Positions 46,613-56,414 are shown, counted from the first letter of the stretch. The stretch: 64,000 nt of DNA from Methyloligella sp. (GCA_021604645.1 BQJJ01000003.1:302551-366550), one strand, 5' to 3'. Made by a program: numbers and translations. Notes: a model not told the origin generated them from the sequence alone.

Positions 46613-48316
46613 ATGAGACTTCCTGAAATTTCTATCGGCCAATATTCTGACAAAGGCTTGAAGGACCGTAATGATGATTCATACGGTGTTGTTATGCCAG
46701 AGCCCCCATTGCTGATGAACAAGGGAATTGCCATGGCGATTGCCGATGGCATGAGCACCAGTGAAGCGGCGAAAGAAGCCAGTGAAAGCTGTATCAAAAG
46801 CTTTTTGATGGATTATTACTCCACACATGACAGCTGGACTGTTCAGACATCAGTTGCACGTGTGCTCAATGCAACGAACCGCTGGCTTTATGGACAAGGT
46901 CAAACACAATATTTATCTGACCGAGGCATGGTTAGCACATTTTCTGGCTTGGTTCTCAAATCTGGTATTGCTTATATCTTTCACGCGGGGGACAGTCGCA
47001 TTTCGCTATTACGGCAAGGTTCCGTTGAGCCTTTGACCAATGAACATCGCACACGGCTCTCTCGCAGTGAGGAAGTGCTTTCTCGTGCCTTTGGGATCGA
47101 CCCTGAATTAGAGATCGATTATAAATCTCTCCCCCTTAGAGATGATGACATTCTTATTTTCACAACGGATGGCATTCATGATTTTGTTAGCTCGCAAGAG
47201 ATCATTTCAACCATTCAAAAAGAAGATGATTTAAACAATGTTGCGAAAGCCCTTTCTCTACTCGCCATAGAGAATGGCAGCGAAGACAATGTGACTTGCC
47301 AGATTGTGAGGGTGACTAAAGTTGGTGAAGCCGATGCGAATTCCCGGCAGACTATTTTGGCCTCATTGCCCTTCCCTCCTGATCTTGAGCCTGGAGCAAA
47401 GTTTGAGGGCTATGAAATCATCAAGCTTTTGCATGCAAGTAACAAAACACAGATTTATTTGGCTGCTATTGAAGCGACCGGACAACGTGTTGTTTTAAAA
47501 ACACCTTCAGTAAATTTTGAAGATGACCCTTTATATATTGAGCACTTTACTCGTGAAGAGTGGATTGGACGTTCGCTTAATTCGGATCATGTTGTAAAGG
47601 TGATTGAACCGGCTGGGCAAAGACGTGCTCTTTATTACACAACGGAACATATTGAAGGCACTACGCTTGCTCAATGGATGAATGATAATCCTGAGCCAAC
47701 AGTGCATGAAGTGCGTGAGATTATTGTTCAAATTGCTAAAGGTTTGCGAGCTTTTCATCGCAAAGAAATGCTGCACCAAGACCTTAAGCCAGACAATATC
47801 ATGATTGATAAAAATGGTGTTGTGAAACTGGTTGACTTTGGCTCGACTTGGGTTGCGGGCTTAGAGGAAATTACACGGTCAGATGATTTGCAAATGCGCG
47901 GCACGGTTGATTATACAGCGCCCGAATATCATTTGGGCGTGAAACCAAGCAACAAAGCTGACATCTATTCACTTGGTGTTTTGGCTTATGAAATGCTGTG
48001 CCACAAACTCCCTTTCGGGAAGGGGTTTGCAACGAAGGGGGCCGTCGACAAGTTAAAACATACCCTTGCCCATCACCACCGTGATGATATTCCATATTGG
48101 ATTTCTGCTGCGCTCCGCAAAGCTGTTCGGCGCAACCCTTCGTTTCGGTATGATACCCTTTCAGAATTTGAACAGGACCTTTACAAACCTAATCCCAAAT
48201 TTTTAAATGAAAGCCATATCCCATTAATTGAGAAAAACCCAATCGCTTTTTGGAAGACCGTTTCATTAATTTTGTTTGTTATTAATTTGGTTTTGTTGTT
48301 CCAGTTCTTTGGCTAA
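46613..48316 (+). CDS. PP2C phosphatase-Ser/Thr kinase fusion, membrane anchored
   Basis: 567-residue bifunctional protein. Residues of about 5-240 are a PP2C domain (KGLKDRNDDSYG; IADGMSTSEAAKEA; FHAGDSRISLLR; FTTDGIHDFV). Residues of about 262-530 are a Hanks-type kinase: VVLKTPS lysine, catalytic Asp390 in LHQDLKPDN, DFG in VDFGST, and APEY. The glycine-rich loop is degenerate (LLHASNKTQIYLA). A single C-terminal membrane segment (SLILFVINLVLLFQFF) anchors it. Such fusions are often found beside nitrate transporter genes in Proteobacteria, so control of nitrate uptake is likely but unproven. GGAG precedes the ATG. Confidence 0.88.
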   Translation: MRLPEISIGQYSDKGLKDRNDDSYGVVMPEPPLLMNKGIAMAIADGMSTSEAAKEASESCIKSFLMDYYSTHDSWTVQTSVARVLNATNRWLYGQGQTQYLSDRGMVSTFSGLVLKSGIAYIFHAGDSRISLLRQGSVEPLTNEHRTRLSRSEEVLSRAFGIDPELEIDYKSLPLRDDDILIFTTDGIHDFVSSQEIISTIQKEDDLNNVAKALSLLAIENGSEDNVTCQIVRVTKVGEADANSRQTILASLPFPPDLEPGAKFEGYEIIKLLHASNKTQIYLAAIEATGQRVVLKTPSVNFEDDPLYIEHFTREEWIGRSLNSDHVVKVIEPAGQRRALYYTTEHIEGTTLAQWMNDNPEPTVHEVREIIVQIAKGLRAFHRKEMLHQDLKPDNIMIDKNGVVKLVDFGSTWVAGLEEITRSDDLQMRGTVDYTAPEYHLGVKPSNKADIYSLGVLAYEMLCHKLPFGKGFATKGAVDKLKHTLAHHHRDDIPYWISAALRKAVRRNPSFRYDTLSEFEQDLYKPNPKFLNESHIPLIEKNPIAFWKTVSLILFVINLVLLFQFFG

Positions 48317-48328
48317 GACCATTAATTT

Positions 48329-48817
48329 CTAATGCTTGATATCAGTACGTTCTGATAGAGCCATGAGTGTGCCTGTCATTGAAGCGATAAGTTTTTTCTC
48401 TTCACCCTGCAACGCAAATGCTTTGGCTTCTGCTACTGTTATAGTTCTTCCTGGTTTGATCACGTTTGCTTCGAACTGAAAGTTATCCCCTTTTGCGGGA
48501 GATAAGAGATTTGTTTTAAACTCCACAGTTAAAACGGCAGCTGTTGGGTCCATCAAGGTAAAGGCTGCGTAACCACAAGCACTATCTAAAGCGGTTGTGA
48601 TGATGCCTGCGTGGATGAAACCATGTTGTTGTGTGTATAATTGATTAAAGGGCATAGAGAGTTCGATTTTGCCCGGCTCAATTTTGCTCATGGTTATGTT
48701 CAGGCTGGCCATGCATTGTTGGCGGTCAAAACTATTCTGAACGCGCGCTTTAAAATTTTCATCCTGAGGGGTGAAGGCTTTTGACATATTGCACTTTCCA
48801 TTCTTTTGGGTTTTCAT
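48329..48817 (-). CDS. PaaI-type hotdog thioesterase
   Basis: 152-162 residues, hotdog fold of the PaaI group: QQHGFIHAGIITTALDSACGYAAF contains the catalytic region, and VLTVEFKTNLLSPAKGD follows. PaaI enzymes hydrolyse aromatic or acyl-CoA thioesters. If the first ATG (48817) is used, it overlaps the AraC gene stop (ATGA); a second ATG at 48787 gives a more typical N terminus. It is the last gene of the hybrid kinase-RR-AraC-thioesterase series, opposite the CoA-ligase/ABC cluster, and so may act on the same CoA esters. Confidence 0.85.
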   Translation of the reverse strand: MKTQKNGKCNMSKAFTPQDENFKARVQNSFDRQQCMASLNITMSKIEPGKIELSMPFNQLYTQQHGFIHAGIITTALDSACGYAAFTLMDPTAAVLTVEFKTNLLSPAKGDNFQFEANVIKPGRTITVAEAKAFALQGEEKKLIASMTGTLMALSERTDIKH

Positions 48818-49707
48818 TTCCAGAATAGAGTTCTTAAATTGTCATCCTTATGGTTGTCTTGTAAAATTTGGACACGCATGTTTTTTATTGCGTCTGTCCA
48901 ATTTTTAGAAAATTCGCCAGGTGGCCTCCCGACAATTGTTTTAAACTCTTTGCTAAAATGCGATTGATCAACATAATCACTTCCTATGAGCTCATGGATA
49001 AAATCAGGTGATTGAAGTTTATCGGAAGAGTGAAGGACATTTGAAAGCACATGTTTTAACCGCTTTATCGTCAATAACTTTTTAGGGGCTAAGCCAAAAG
49101 TTGTTATTGTTTTTCTTTGTAATGTTCTTTGAGAAATAGAGAGGTGGTCTGCAAGGTCTTGTGTGCGGATATTTTGCCCAACACCTTCATAAAGCGGCGC
49201 AAGTTCTTTTAAAGAGATCTCTATAGAAGCATTTGAATTGATTAGTCTATTTTTCACTTCACGACATAATTGAGAGAACAAAGATGGGCATTGATTAAAA
49301 CTCCCCTCTTCTATCATTATTTGTTTTTGAGCTTGGATGGCACTACTCAAAATCTGCGGAGATATGTGTTTTAAGGCGTTTTCACATGCATAATTAAACC
49401 TAACACCGAAGAGCCATCCTGAAAATTTTTCATTCCGTTTTTTATGACTGCTTGTTGGTTTTTTGATGGATATTTTGGGATATGAAAAAGTTTCATTTAA
49501 AGAGGGAGTTTTTACAGCATCAGGATAATAGAACGTTAGGTCTGTGGTATTTGAGGCAAAAATCGTTTGATTGATATTTGTTAAATCGCCCTCATCTTTC
49601 AAGCAATAGATGCTCTCAACAAAACCATCAAATTCAGTCGTTGGTTTGAACTCTGCGTAAAAACTCTTTGCTGTTATTAATTGATTTTTGACAATGACGC
49701 TCAACAT
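48814..49707 (-). CDS. AraC family transcriptional regulator
   Basis: 297-residue protein with a C-terminal double-HTH AraC domain (about 185-275: LADHLSISQRTLQRKTITTFGLAPKKLL; DYVDQSHFSKEFKTIVGRPPGEF). The N-terminal 170 residues are a divergent sensing domain resembling DUF6597-type N termini, with no identifiable ligand site. It starts 11 bp after the response regulator stop and overlaps the thioesterase start, so all are co-transcribed. It may control the divergent ABC/ligase operon. Confidence 0.82.
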   Translation of the reverse strand: MLSVIVKNQLITAKSFYAEFKPTTEFDGFVESIYCLKDEGDLTNINQTIFASNTTDLTFYYPDAVKTPSLNETFSYPKISIKKPTSSHKKRNEKFSGWLFGVRFNYACENALKHISPQILSSAIQAQKQIMIEEGSFNQCPSLFSQLCREVKNRLINSNASIEISLKELAPLYEGVGQNIRTQDLADHLSISQRTLQRKTITTFGLAPKKLLTIKRLKHVLSNVLHSSDKLQSPDFIHELIGSDYVDQSHFSKEFKTIVGRPPGEFSKNWTDAIKNMRVQILQDNHKDDNLRTLFWK

Positions 49708-49718
49708 ATCATCAAGAC

Positions 49719-50471
49719 TTAACTCCAGATAACCTGACTTACAAATAGATAACCGGCTCCATAAACTGTTTTGATCAACACTGGATTTCTTGGGTCATCT
49801 TCTAGTTTTGACCGCAACCTTGAAATTCTTACATCTACACTTCGGTCAAAGTTTAAATCCGGATCATCCGTGATCTGATCAAGGATTTGAGACCTTGAAA
49901 GAAGCCGGTTGGGATTGTCGACAAAAATCTTTAAAATTGCCGCTTCTCCGTGAGAGAGATAAATTGTTTGCGTTTCTTTTAGAACTTCCCCGACCCAACT
50001 CAATTTATAGGTGTTGAAATCTATTTCCCAATTTCCGAAAGCAGCGATCACATTTGATTTTTCCGAGGCGATTGTTCGCCTTGTTCTTCGCAGTACGGCA
50101 TGCACCCTGGCTACAACTTCATTTGGCTCGAAGGGTTTTACAACGTAATCATCGGCCCCTAATTTTAGGGCGGTTATCTTTTCATCTGCGTCAGACCGAC
50201 CTGAAATGATGATTGTAGCTGCCTGGGTTGAGGAGATGATGGCGTCCATTAATTTCATACCGTCTTGATCAGGCAAGCCTAAATCAACAAGACACACATC
50301 AGGCTTGATTTTGTCCAGAACACTTAAGAAAGACGCTCCATTACCAAAGCTCGACGTGCGAAAGCCGTCTTGCTGCAATGATGTTTGCAACAGAGCTGAG
50401 ATATCTGGATCATCTTCTATTATAGCTACATGGCTATCGTTTTTATTGTCTACCATTTGGGTTCTGACCAT
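49719..50471 (-). CDS. Response regulator, OmpR/PhoB family
   Basis: About 250 residues. The receiver domain has the acidic pair in IIEDDPD, phosphoacceptor Asp63 in CLVDLGLPDQDG, and the KPF motif. It is followed by a winged-helix DNA-binding domain (LSHGEAAILKIFVDNPNRLLSRSQIL; RSVDVRISRLRSKLEDDP; IKTVYGAGYLF). Start uncertain: ATG at 50471 or five codons later; neither has a strong ribosome site. It lies 36 bp downstream of a hybrid kinase that probably phosphorylates it. Confidence 0.9.
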   Translation of the reverse strand: MVRTQMVDNKNDSHVAIIEDDPDISALLQTSLQQDGFRTSSFGNGASFLSVLDKIKPDVCLVDLGLPDQDGMKLMDAIISSTQAATIIISGRSDADEKITALKLGADDYVVKPFEPNEVVARVHAVLRRTRRTIASEKSNVIAAFGNWEIDFNTYKLSWVGEVLKETQTIYLSHGEAAILKIFVDNPNRLLSRSQILDQITDDPDLNFDRSVDVRISRLRSKLEDDPRNPVLIKTVYGAGYLFVSQVIWS

Positions 50472-50507
50472 TTATTTTTAGTATTATATTTAAAACAGTT
50501 ATACGAT

Positions 50508-52538
50508 TTAGTTTGTCAATGATTGGTGAATGGTGTTGAGTAATTTTGTATTATCAAAAGGTTTCCTCAATGTCTCAAATTCCTTGACGGCATCACACCA
50601 AATTTGATCTGTCTCAGCCAAACCACTCATCAGTATGATTTTCATATCGGGGAGTATTTTTTTCGTTGTTCTAGCGAGATCTAGGCCATTAATAGACCCT
50701 GGCATTGTGATATCTGAGATCACCAATTCAATTTCTTCTACAACATTCAATATTTCTAATGCTTCGGCGCCTGAGGCTGCCTCTATGATTGTTAGATCTG
50801 CATTTCTAAGTACATAGCGTATATTTTCCCTGATATCTGCCTGGTCTTCTACTACCAATATTGGGCCAATAGTACTAGATATTTTCAAAGTTGATACATC
50901 TTTATCTTCTTTGATCACAATATCTTCTTGGCCAATGTTCATTGCAGGCAGTTTTAGATGGACTTTTGCCCCTTTTCCCAACTCACTTTCAATCCAGATA
51001 TCACCGCCAGATTGAAGCGCAAAACCTTGAACCATTGAGAGGCCAAGCCCTGTGCCAGCACCTCTTTCCTTTGTGGTAAAAAAAGGTTGATAGGCATTTT
51101 CAAGCATTTCGTCATCAAAGCCGTGACCATTATCAGATATGGTCACGATTAAACTGTCTGGTTTTTCTGCTGTTAGGGCTATTTCTATTTTTCCGTACCC
51201 TCCTGGAAGTGCATCTCTTGCGTTAAATAATAGATTGATAACAGCATCCTGAAAGGCACTTTCATCGATGAAGGCTGTCATTGATGCATCTGGCATTTCT
51301 AAATTTAACTGGATGCTTGGCGGTAGATTAGGAACAGCCAGACCATAGAGCTCTCGAAGAACGCGGCTTACATTTGTTGCCCGTGGCTCTAGAGCTCGGC
51401 GTCTTGAGAAGGCAACCAAACTTTCCATAATCCGAGCTGCTCTTCGCGCTGCTTTTTTGGTTGAAATAATTGTGTTTTCAGCGTCATCATCCTCACTATC
51501 ACCTAACTGCTCATGTAATCGCGATAAATTTCCAAGGACAATGGTCAGAATGTTATTGAGGTCATGGGCCAGACCGCCTGTTAATTGAGTTACTGCCTCT
51601 AAACGTTGCGCGTTAATGATTGAATTTGCGACTTTGCGTTGATCAGTTATATCAGTCGACAGAACAAAAAGACCGATGACTTCGCCTTTCTGATTTTTTT
51701 CTGGTGTAAAAATAACTCTCACAGCGTGATCTGGCTGAGCCTCTGTGGGGTTATCATATTCAGTTGATATGGTTTCTCCGCCTAAGGATTGTTCCAGAAA
51801 TGGTTTGAGGTAAGTGAAAATATCGTTTGGAAAAATATCTTCCATTTTTTCACCGACAACTTCTTTTTTTGCGCTGTTTTTCGGAATCCCCCAAATTTCA
51901 GGTAATCTCAAATTAGAAAAGCGGTAAACTAAATTTCGATCTAAATAGGCAATGTGTGCTGGAAGGGATTTATTTATAACCTGCAACCGGTCTTCAGATG
52001 CAGTAAGAGCATATTTCACTTCTTCCAAAGCCCGGTTTGCTGCCAAGAGTTGTCTATTGGTTTCGGAAAGACGGGCAGAATCTTGTAATAATCGATCAGA
52101 TAAAAATTCTGATCGCTCTTTTAATAACTCTTCTTGATTCTTTTGCGCCGTTACGTCCGTATAAACCGCAACCCATCCTCCGTTTTTTAAGGGATGTCCT
52201 TCTACGGCAATGCTTGTTCCGTTCGGGCGTTTTCGTTCTAAATAATGAGGCTCGAACATACGGGCTCTGTTCACCCGTTCTTCGACTAGTTTGTCTATGT
52301 CACCAGGTCCATATTCTCCCTTGGTTGCCAGGAATTTCACAACGTCTTCAAAGGTTGACCCTCTTTTAACTAAACCATTGGGAAGGCTATATATTTCTAC
52401 AAAACGACGGTTCCAGGCTACCAGTTCTAGATTTGAGTCATAGATGGTTACCCCTTGCTGGATCAGGTTTAAGCCACTTTCAATTAGTGAAATATCTTGC
52501 TCGGTTAAAGCACCGTCATTTTGCCAGAGTGATGGCAT
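50508..52538 (-). CDS. Hybrid sensor histidine kinase with two PAS domains and a receiver
   Basis: 676-residue cytosolic sensor without membrane segments. An N-terminal PAS-7-type domain (about 15-130: LIQQGVTIYDSNLELVAWNRRFVEIYSLP), a short coiled coil and a second PAS (about 185-300) precede the kinase core with His325 in LTGGLAHDLNNIL. The ATPase domain contains VTISDNGHGFDDEML and GTGLGLSMVQGF. The C-terminal receiver contains LVISDITMPG. The ATG at 52538, with GGGAGGA just upstream, is chosen over an in-frame TTG. It is divergent from livG across 264 bp, which suggests control of the import/ligase operon. The signal is unknown. Confidence 0.9.
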   Translation of the reverse strand: MPSLWQNDGALTEQDISLIESGLNLIQQGVTIYDSNLELVAWNRRFVEIYSLPNGLVKRGSTFEDVVKFLATKGEYGPGDIDKLVEERVNRARMFEPHYLERKRPNGTSIAVEGHPLKNGGWVAVYTDVTAQKNQEELLKERSEFLSDRLLQDSARLSETNRQLLAANRALEEVKYALTASEDRLQVINKSLPAHIAYLDRNLVYRFSNLRLPEIWGIPKNSAKKEVVGEKMEDIFPNDIFTYLKPFLEQSLGGETISTEYDNPTEAQPDHAVRVIFTPEKNQKGEVIGLFVLSTDITDQRKVANSIINAQRLEAVTQLTGGLAHDLNNILTIVLGNLSRLHEQLGDSEDDDAENTIISTKKAARRAARIMESLVAFSRRRALEPRATNVSRVLRELYGLAVPNLPPSIQLNLEMPDASMTAFIDESAFQDAVINLLFNARDALPGGYGKIEIALTAEKPDSLIVTISDNGHGFDDEMLENAYQPFFTTKERGAGTGLGLSMVQGFALQSGGDIWIESELGKGAKVHLKLPAMNIGQEDIVIKEDKDVSTLKISSTIGPILVVEDQADIRENIRYVLRNADLTIIEAASGAEALEILNVVEEIELVISDITMPGSINGLDLARTTKKILPDMKIILMSGLAETDQIWCDAVKEFETLRKPFDNTKLLNTIHQSLTN

Positions 52539-52763
52539 ATATCCTCCCAATTAAACACAAGCTCGCATTATTATACTTTTTGACGAGTTATTGAATTATA
52601 ATGGGATAAAATTGGAGATGGCAATCAGTTTTAAAATTTTTCATTACCTAAAAATTTTCTAACTAATTTTCGAAGAAATGAGCCGTTATTTGGTTAGCGC
52701 AACAAATCGTAACAATTGTGAAATTTTAATGCAACGTCACTCCGGCATAGTCAATGAAACGAA

Positions 52764-52783
52764 AGCATTCATTAAGAAATGCT
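52764..52783. promoter_or_regulatory. Small inverted repeat upstream of livG
   Basis: AGCATT (52764-52769) and AATGCT (52778-52783) lie just before the livG ribosome-binding site. This could be an operator or a short leader hairpin. Evidence is weak. Confidence 0.25.
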
Positions 52784-52802
52784 ATTGGGAGGACATACTG
52801 GG

Positions 52803-53582
52803 ATGCTACTAAGCGTCGATAATATTAATTTGTCTTTTGGCGGCTTAAAGGCACTAAAAGATGTCGATTTTTCAGTTAAAGAAGCTGAGGTTTTTTCTAT
52901 TATAGGCCCCAATGGAGCGGGTAAGACGTCAATGTTGAATTGTATTTCTGGGCGCTATAAGCCGCAACAGGGAACAATTAAATTTGGCAAGAATCAAAAA
53001 AACCTTATTCCTTTGAAACCCAATCACAGAGCTGATTTGGGAATTGGCCGCACATTTCAAAACCTGGCTCTTTTCGGGCACATGACGGTGCTTGAAAACA
53101 TTATGGTTGGCCGACACCATTTATTGAAAAACAATTTTCTTACAGGCATGGCTTATTGGCTTGGCGCTCAAACTGAAGAGCTCGACCATCGCCGTGAAAT
53201 TGAAGATGTCATTGATTTTCTCGAAATCCAGCATATCCGGAACTCTGTTGCCGGAACGCTTTCTTATGGATTGCGCAAACGTGTTGAACTGGCGCGTGCT
53301 GTAGCGTTACGACCAAAGCTAGTTTTGTTAGATGAGCCAATGGCTGGCATGAACCAAGAAGAAAAAGAAGATATGGCTCGCTTTATCATTGACCTCAATG
53401 AAGAGTGGGGCATGACGGTGATTATGATTGAGCATGATATGGGAGTTGTTATGGATATTTCTCATCGTGTGATGGTTTTGGATTTTGGACAAAAGGTGTG
53501 TGAAGGATTGCCTGACGAAGTTATGGAAAATGAACATGTGCAGAAAGCTTATCTCGGTGTTGAAATTGAGGAGTACGCATAA
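52803..53582 (+). CDS. livG: Branched-chain-type ABC transporter ATP-binding protein (LivG)
   Basis: 259-residue ATPase. Walker A is GPNGAGKTS, the signature is LSYGLRKRVELARA (a LivG-style variant), Walker B is LVLLDEPMAGM, and the H-loop is IEHDMGVVM. The ATG at 52803 follows GGGAGGA by about 10 nt, so an upstream in-frame ATG (52779) is rejected. The stop overlaps the next gene's start by one nucleotide (TAATG). It is first in a seven-gene plus-strand cluster that carries two CoA-ligase-like genes, so the imported substrate is probably a carboxylic acid rather than an amino acid. Confidence 0.92.
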   Translation: MLLSVDNINLSFGGLKALKDVDFSVKEAEVFSIIGPNGAGKTSMLNCISGRYKPQQGTIKFGKNQKNLIPLKPNHRADLGIGRTFQNLALFGHMTVLENIMVGRHHLLKNNFLTGMAYWLGAQTEELDHRREIEDVIDFLEIQHIRNSVAGTLSYGLRKRVELARAVALRPKLVLLDEPMAGMNQEEKEDMARFIIDLNEEWGMTVIMIEHDMGVVMDISHRVMVLDFGQKVCEGLPDEVMENEHVQKAYLGVEIEEYA

Positions 53583-55504
53583 TGGCTTTTGATCCTAACT
53601 TAGACACTCTTCCAAAACTTTTATTACATAACGCTGAAAACTTTGGTTCAGAAACAGCTCTTCGTGAAAAAACCTTCGGAATTTGGAAAAGCCAAACCTG
53701 GGAAGATTATAACCGGAATGCAAAACGAATTGCAGCTGGTCTTAGCACTCTTGGAGTGGCGAGTGATGATGTGGTGGCACTTATTGGTGACAACCGCCCT
53801 GACTGGGTTGCAGGTGAAGTAGCTATTCATTCTCTCGGCGCTATATCAATTGGGTTATATCGTGATTTGATGGAAGACGAACTTGCTTATTTAATTGAAT
53901 ATTCTCAAGCCAAGGTGGTTTTGGCAGAAGATGAAGAGCAAGTTGATAAGTTCCTGAACCTCAGTGATCGGTTAACGTCGCTTGAATATATTGTCTATGA
54001 AGACCCGCGCGGAATGCGGAAATATGAAGATAGCAAGCTCATTAGCCTCGAGGAATTGCGCAAAAAGGGAGATACCCTCCTTCAGCACAATCAAAATTGG
54101 TATGAAAATAAAGTGGCGGAGACTGATGGTGAAAAACTTGCCATTTTGTGCACCACTTCAGGTACGACCAGTCATCCCAAGCTGGCTATGATTTCTGCGG
54201 CAGCGCTTGTTCGGCACTGCCATGACTATTTATCTGTCGCCCCGATGGAAGAAACTGATGAGTATGTTTCGAATTTGCCGTTGCCGTGGATCATGGAACA
54301 AATTTATGCTCTTGGGAAATCTCTGATCTCTCGTATGACTGTCAACTTTGTTGAAGAAGGGGAAACCCTGATGTCTGACTTCAGGGAAATAGGACCGAAT
54401 TTTGTTTTGTTTGCGCCTCGAGTTTGGGAGCAAATTGCTGCTGATGTGCATTCTCGTATGATGGACTCTTCCTGGATTAACCAAAAACTTTATAACTGGT
54501 TGAGCAAAAGAGGGATGAAAGCTTTTGAAGCTGGGAAAACGGACTGGCTTGCACAAAAATTTCTTTATGACCAACTGAAAGACCGCCTTGGTCTTACTAA
54601 TGTCAAATCAGCGGCAACCGGCGGCGCTGCTCTCGGCCCTGATACATTTAAATTCTTCCTAGCTATGGGTGTGCCACTTCGTCAGCTTTATGGTCAGACA
54701 GAATTGATGGGGGCCTACACTATTCATGAAAAAGATGATGTGGATTTTGACACTGTTGGTATTCCATTTACCGATGATATTAAAGTTTCCATCAAAGACC
54801 CTGACGAAGAAGGTATTGGCGAGATCATCTCTGAAAACCGAAATCGTTTTATGGGCTATTACAAAAATGAAGACGCCACTGCAGAAGATTTGCGTGATGG
54901 CATAATGTATACTGGTGATGCCGGTTATTATAATGATGCTGGGCATCTCGTCGTTATTGATCGCATTGCAGATCTGGCTGTTATGTCTTCAGGTTTGAAA
55001 TTCTCACCTCAATTTATTGAAAACAAACTAAAGTTTTGCCCTTACATCGGCGAGGCTGTGATTTTGGGAGCAGGGCGAGATTATCTGGCTGCTATGGTCT
55101 GCATTCGTTATTCGATTGTTTCCAAGTGGGCCGAGAAAAATCGCATTTCTTTTACCACTTATACGGACCTTTCTGCACGCGAAGAAGTTTACAAACTTCT
55201 TAGAAAAGAACTTCTTGAAATTAATAAGACGCTTCCAAAAGCGCAGCAGATCAAGAAATTTGTACTTCTTTACAAAGAGCTTGACCCTGATGATGGGGAA
55301 CTCACACGGACCCGTAAGGTGCGGCGGAGTGTGATCAATGAAAAATATGGTGAGATCATCGATACGATTTATTCGGATCAAAGCCATGTAGATATTGATA
55401 CGACCATCACGTTCCAGGATGGAACCAAGCAACGTATTCAGACCACTCTTGAAGTGGAAAATCTTGCCGGATCTGGCGATCAAATAATGCAAGCGGCGGA
55501 GTAA
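53582..55504 (+). CDS. AMP-dependent (long-chain-type) acyl-CoA synthetase
   Basis: 640-residue adenylate-forming enzyme of the long-chain acyl-CoA synthetase type. The AMP-binding P-loop is TTSGTTSHPK (near residue 195), followed by FAPRVWEQI, GGAALGPDTFKFFLAMG, LYGQTELMG, YTGDAGYYNDAGHLVVIDR, and a C-terminal basic segment (LTRTRKVRR). It converts a carboxylate to its acyl-CoA with ATP. It is embedded between livG and livH with overlapping or 4-nt junctions, so activation is probably coupled to import. The substrate cannot be inferred further. Confidence 0.9.
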   Translation: MAFDPNLDTLPKLLLHNAENFGSETALREKTFGIWKSQTWEDYNRNAKRIAAGLSTLGVASDDVVALIGDNRPDWVAGEVAIHSLGAISIGLYRDLMEDELAYLIEYSQAKVVLAEDEEQVDKFLNLSDRLTSLEYIVYEDPRGMRKYEDSKLISLEELRKKGDTLLQHNQNWYENKVAETDGEKLAILCTTSGTTSHPKLAMISAAALVRHCHDYLSVAPMEETDEYVSNLPLPWIMEQIYALGKSLISRMTVNFVEEGETLMSDFREIGPNFVLFAPRVWEQIAADVHSRMMDSSWINQKLYNWLSKRGMKAFEAGKTDWLAQKFLYDQLKDRLGLTNVKSAATGGAALGPDTFKFFLAMGVPLRQLYGQTELMGAYTIHEKDDVDFDTVGIPFTDDIKVSIKDPDEEGIGEIISENRNRFMGYYKNEDATAEDLRDGIMYTGDAGYYNDAGHLVVIDRIADLAVMSSGLKFSPQFIENKLKFCPYIGEAVILGAGRDYLAAMVCIRYSIVSKWAEKNRISFTTYTDLSAREEVYKLLRKELLEINKTLPKAQQIKKFVLLYKELDPDDGELTRTRKVRRSVINEKYGEIIDTIYSDQSHVDIDTTITFQDGTKQRIQTTLEVENLAGSGDQIMQAAE

Positions 55505-55508
55505 TATT

Positions 55509-56402
55509 ATGAACTGGTCTTTATTATCTCAATTATTAATTAATGGCGTCGTTGTTGGTATGCTTTATGGCGTCGTGGCGATGTGCTTTGTACTCATTTA
55601 TAAATCAACTCAAGTTGTGAACTTTGCTCAGGGTGAGTTTTTAGTCCTTGGCGCTTGGGTTTGCTTGTGGCTTGTTGTTGATATGGAACTGCACTTTGCT
55701 GCTGCGTTTCTTTTCACTCTCGTCTTCATGACAATCTTTGGCATCATATTACAGATGGTTGTGTTGCGACCTCTTATTGGTGAACCCATTATCTCGGTGA
55801 TTATGGTGACGATTGGTTTATCTATCTTTTTCCAATCTCTAATGAACTGGATTTTTGGCAATTCGGCGGTGGCCTTTCCGCAAGTGTTTGAGACACAAAG
55901 CGTAGAACTGTTTGGTTTGAATATTGAAACAGCTTATCTGTTTAGTCTTGTCATTTCGGTATTCATCATGCTCGGGTTTTTCTACTTCTTCAAATATTCA
56001 CGCTATGGCCTGGCAATGCGTGCAACGGCATTTGACCAACAGGTTGCTCAAAGCTTGGGGATCTCGGTGAAAAGCGTTTTCGCTATGGCGTGGGCAATTT
56101 CAGCTGTTGTTTCTGGCATAGCCGGCATTGTGATTGGTCTGGTTAATTCAGTTTCATCTGCTCTGGCCTTTATCGGCATTAAAGTTTTCCCGGCTGTTAT
56201 TTTGGGAGGGCTTGACTCAATCATTGGCGCTGTTGTCGGCGGTGTCATTATTGGGATGCTTGAAAATGGCGCTGAGTTTGTTGATGGCCAATATTTACAT
56301 TGGGGCAATCTTTATACGATCGCACCGTTTTACATTCTAATTATTGTTTTGATGATCAAACCCTACGGGCTGTTTGGCACCAAAGATATTGAACGCATTT
56401 AA
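55509..56402 (+). CDS. livH: Branched-chain-type ABC permease LivH
   Basis: 297-residue inner-membrane permease with about 8 hydrophobic segments. Typical LivH features are the N-terminal NGVVVGMLYGVVAMCFVLIYKSTQVVNFAQGEF and the central ALAFIGIKVFPAVILGGLDSIIGAVVGG. It starts 4 nt after the synthetase stop; GGAG is within the end of that gene. It forms the channel with LivM. Confidence 0.93.
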   Translation: MNWSLLSQLLINGVVVGMLYGVVAMCFVLIYKSTQVVNFAQGEFLVLGAWVCLWLVVDMELHFAAAFLFTLVFMTIFGIILQMVVLRPLIGEPIISVIMVTIGLSIFFQSLMNWIFGNSAVAFPQVFETQSVELFGLNIETAYLFSLVISVFIMLGFFYFFKYSRYGLAMRATAFDQQVAQSLGISVKSVFAMAWAISAVVSGIAGIVIGLVNSVSSALAFIGIKVFPAVILGGLDSIIGAVVGGVIIGMLENGAEFVDGQYLHWGNLYTIAPFYILIIVLMIKPYGLFGTKDIERI

Positions 56403-56414
56403 GGGAGCGAACAC

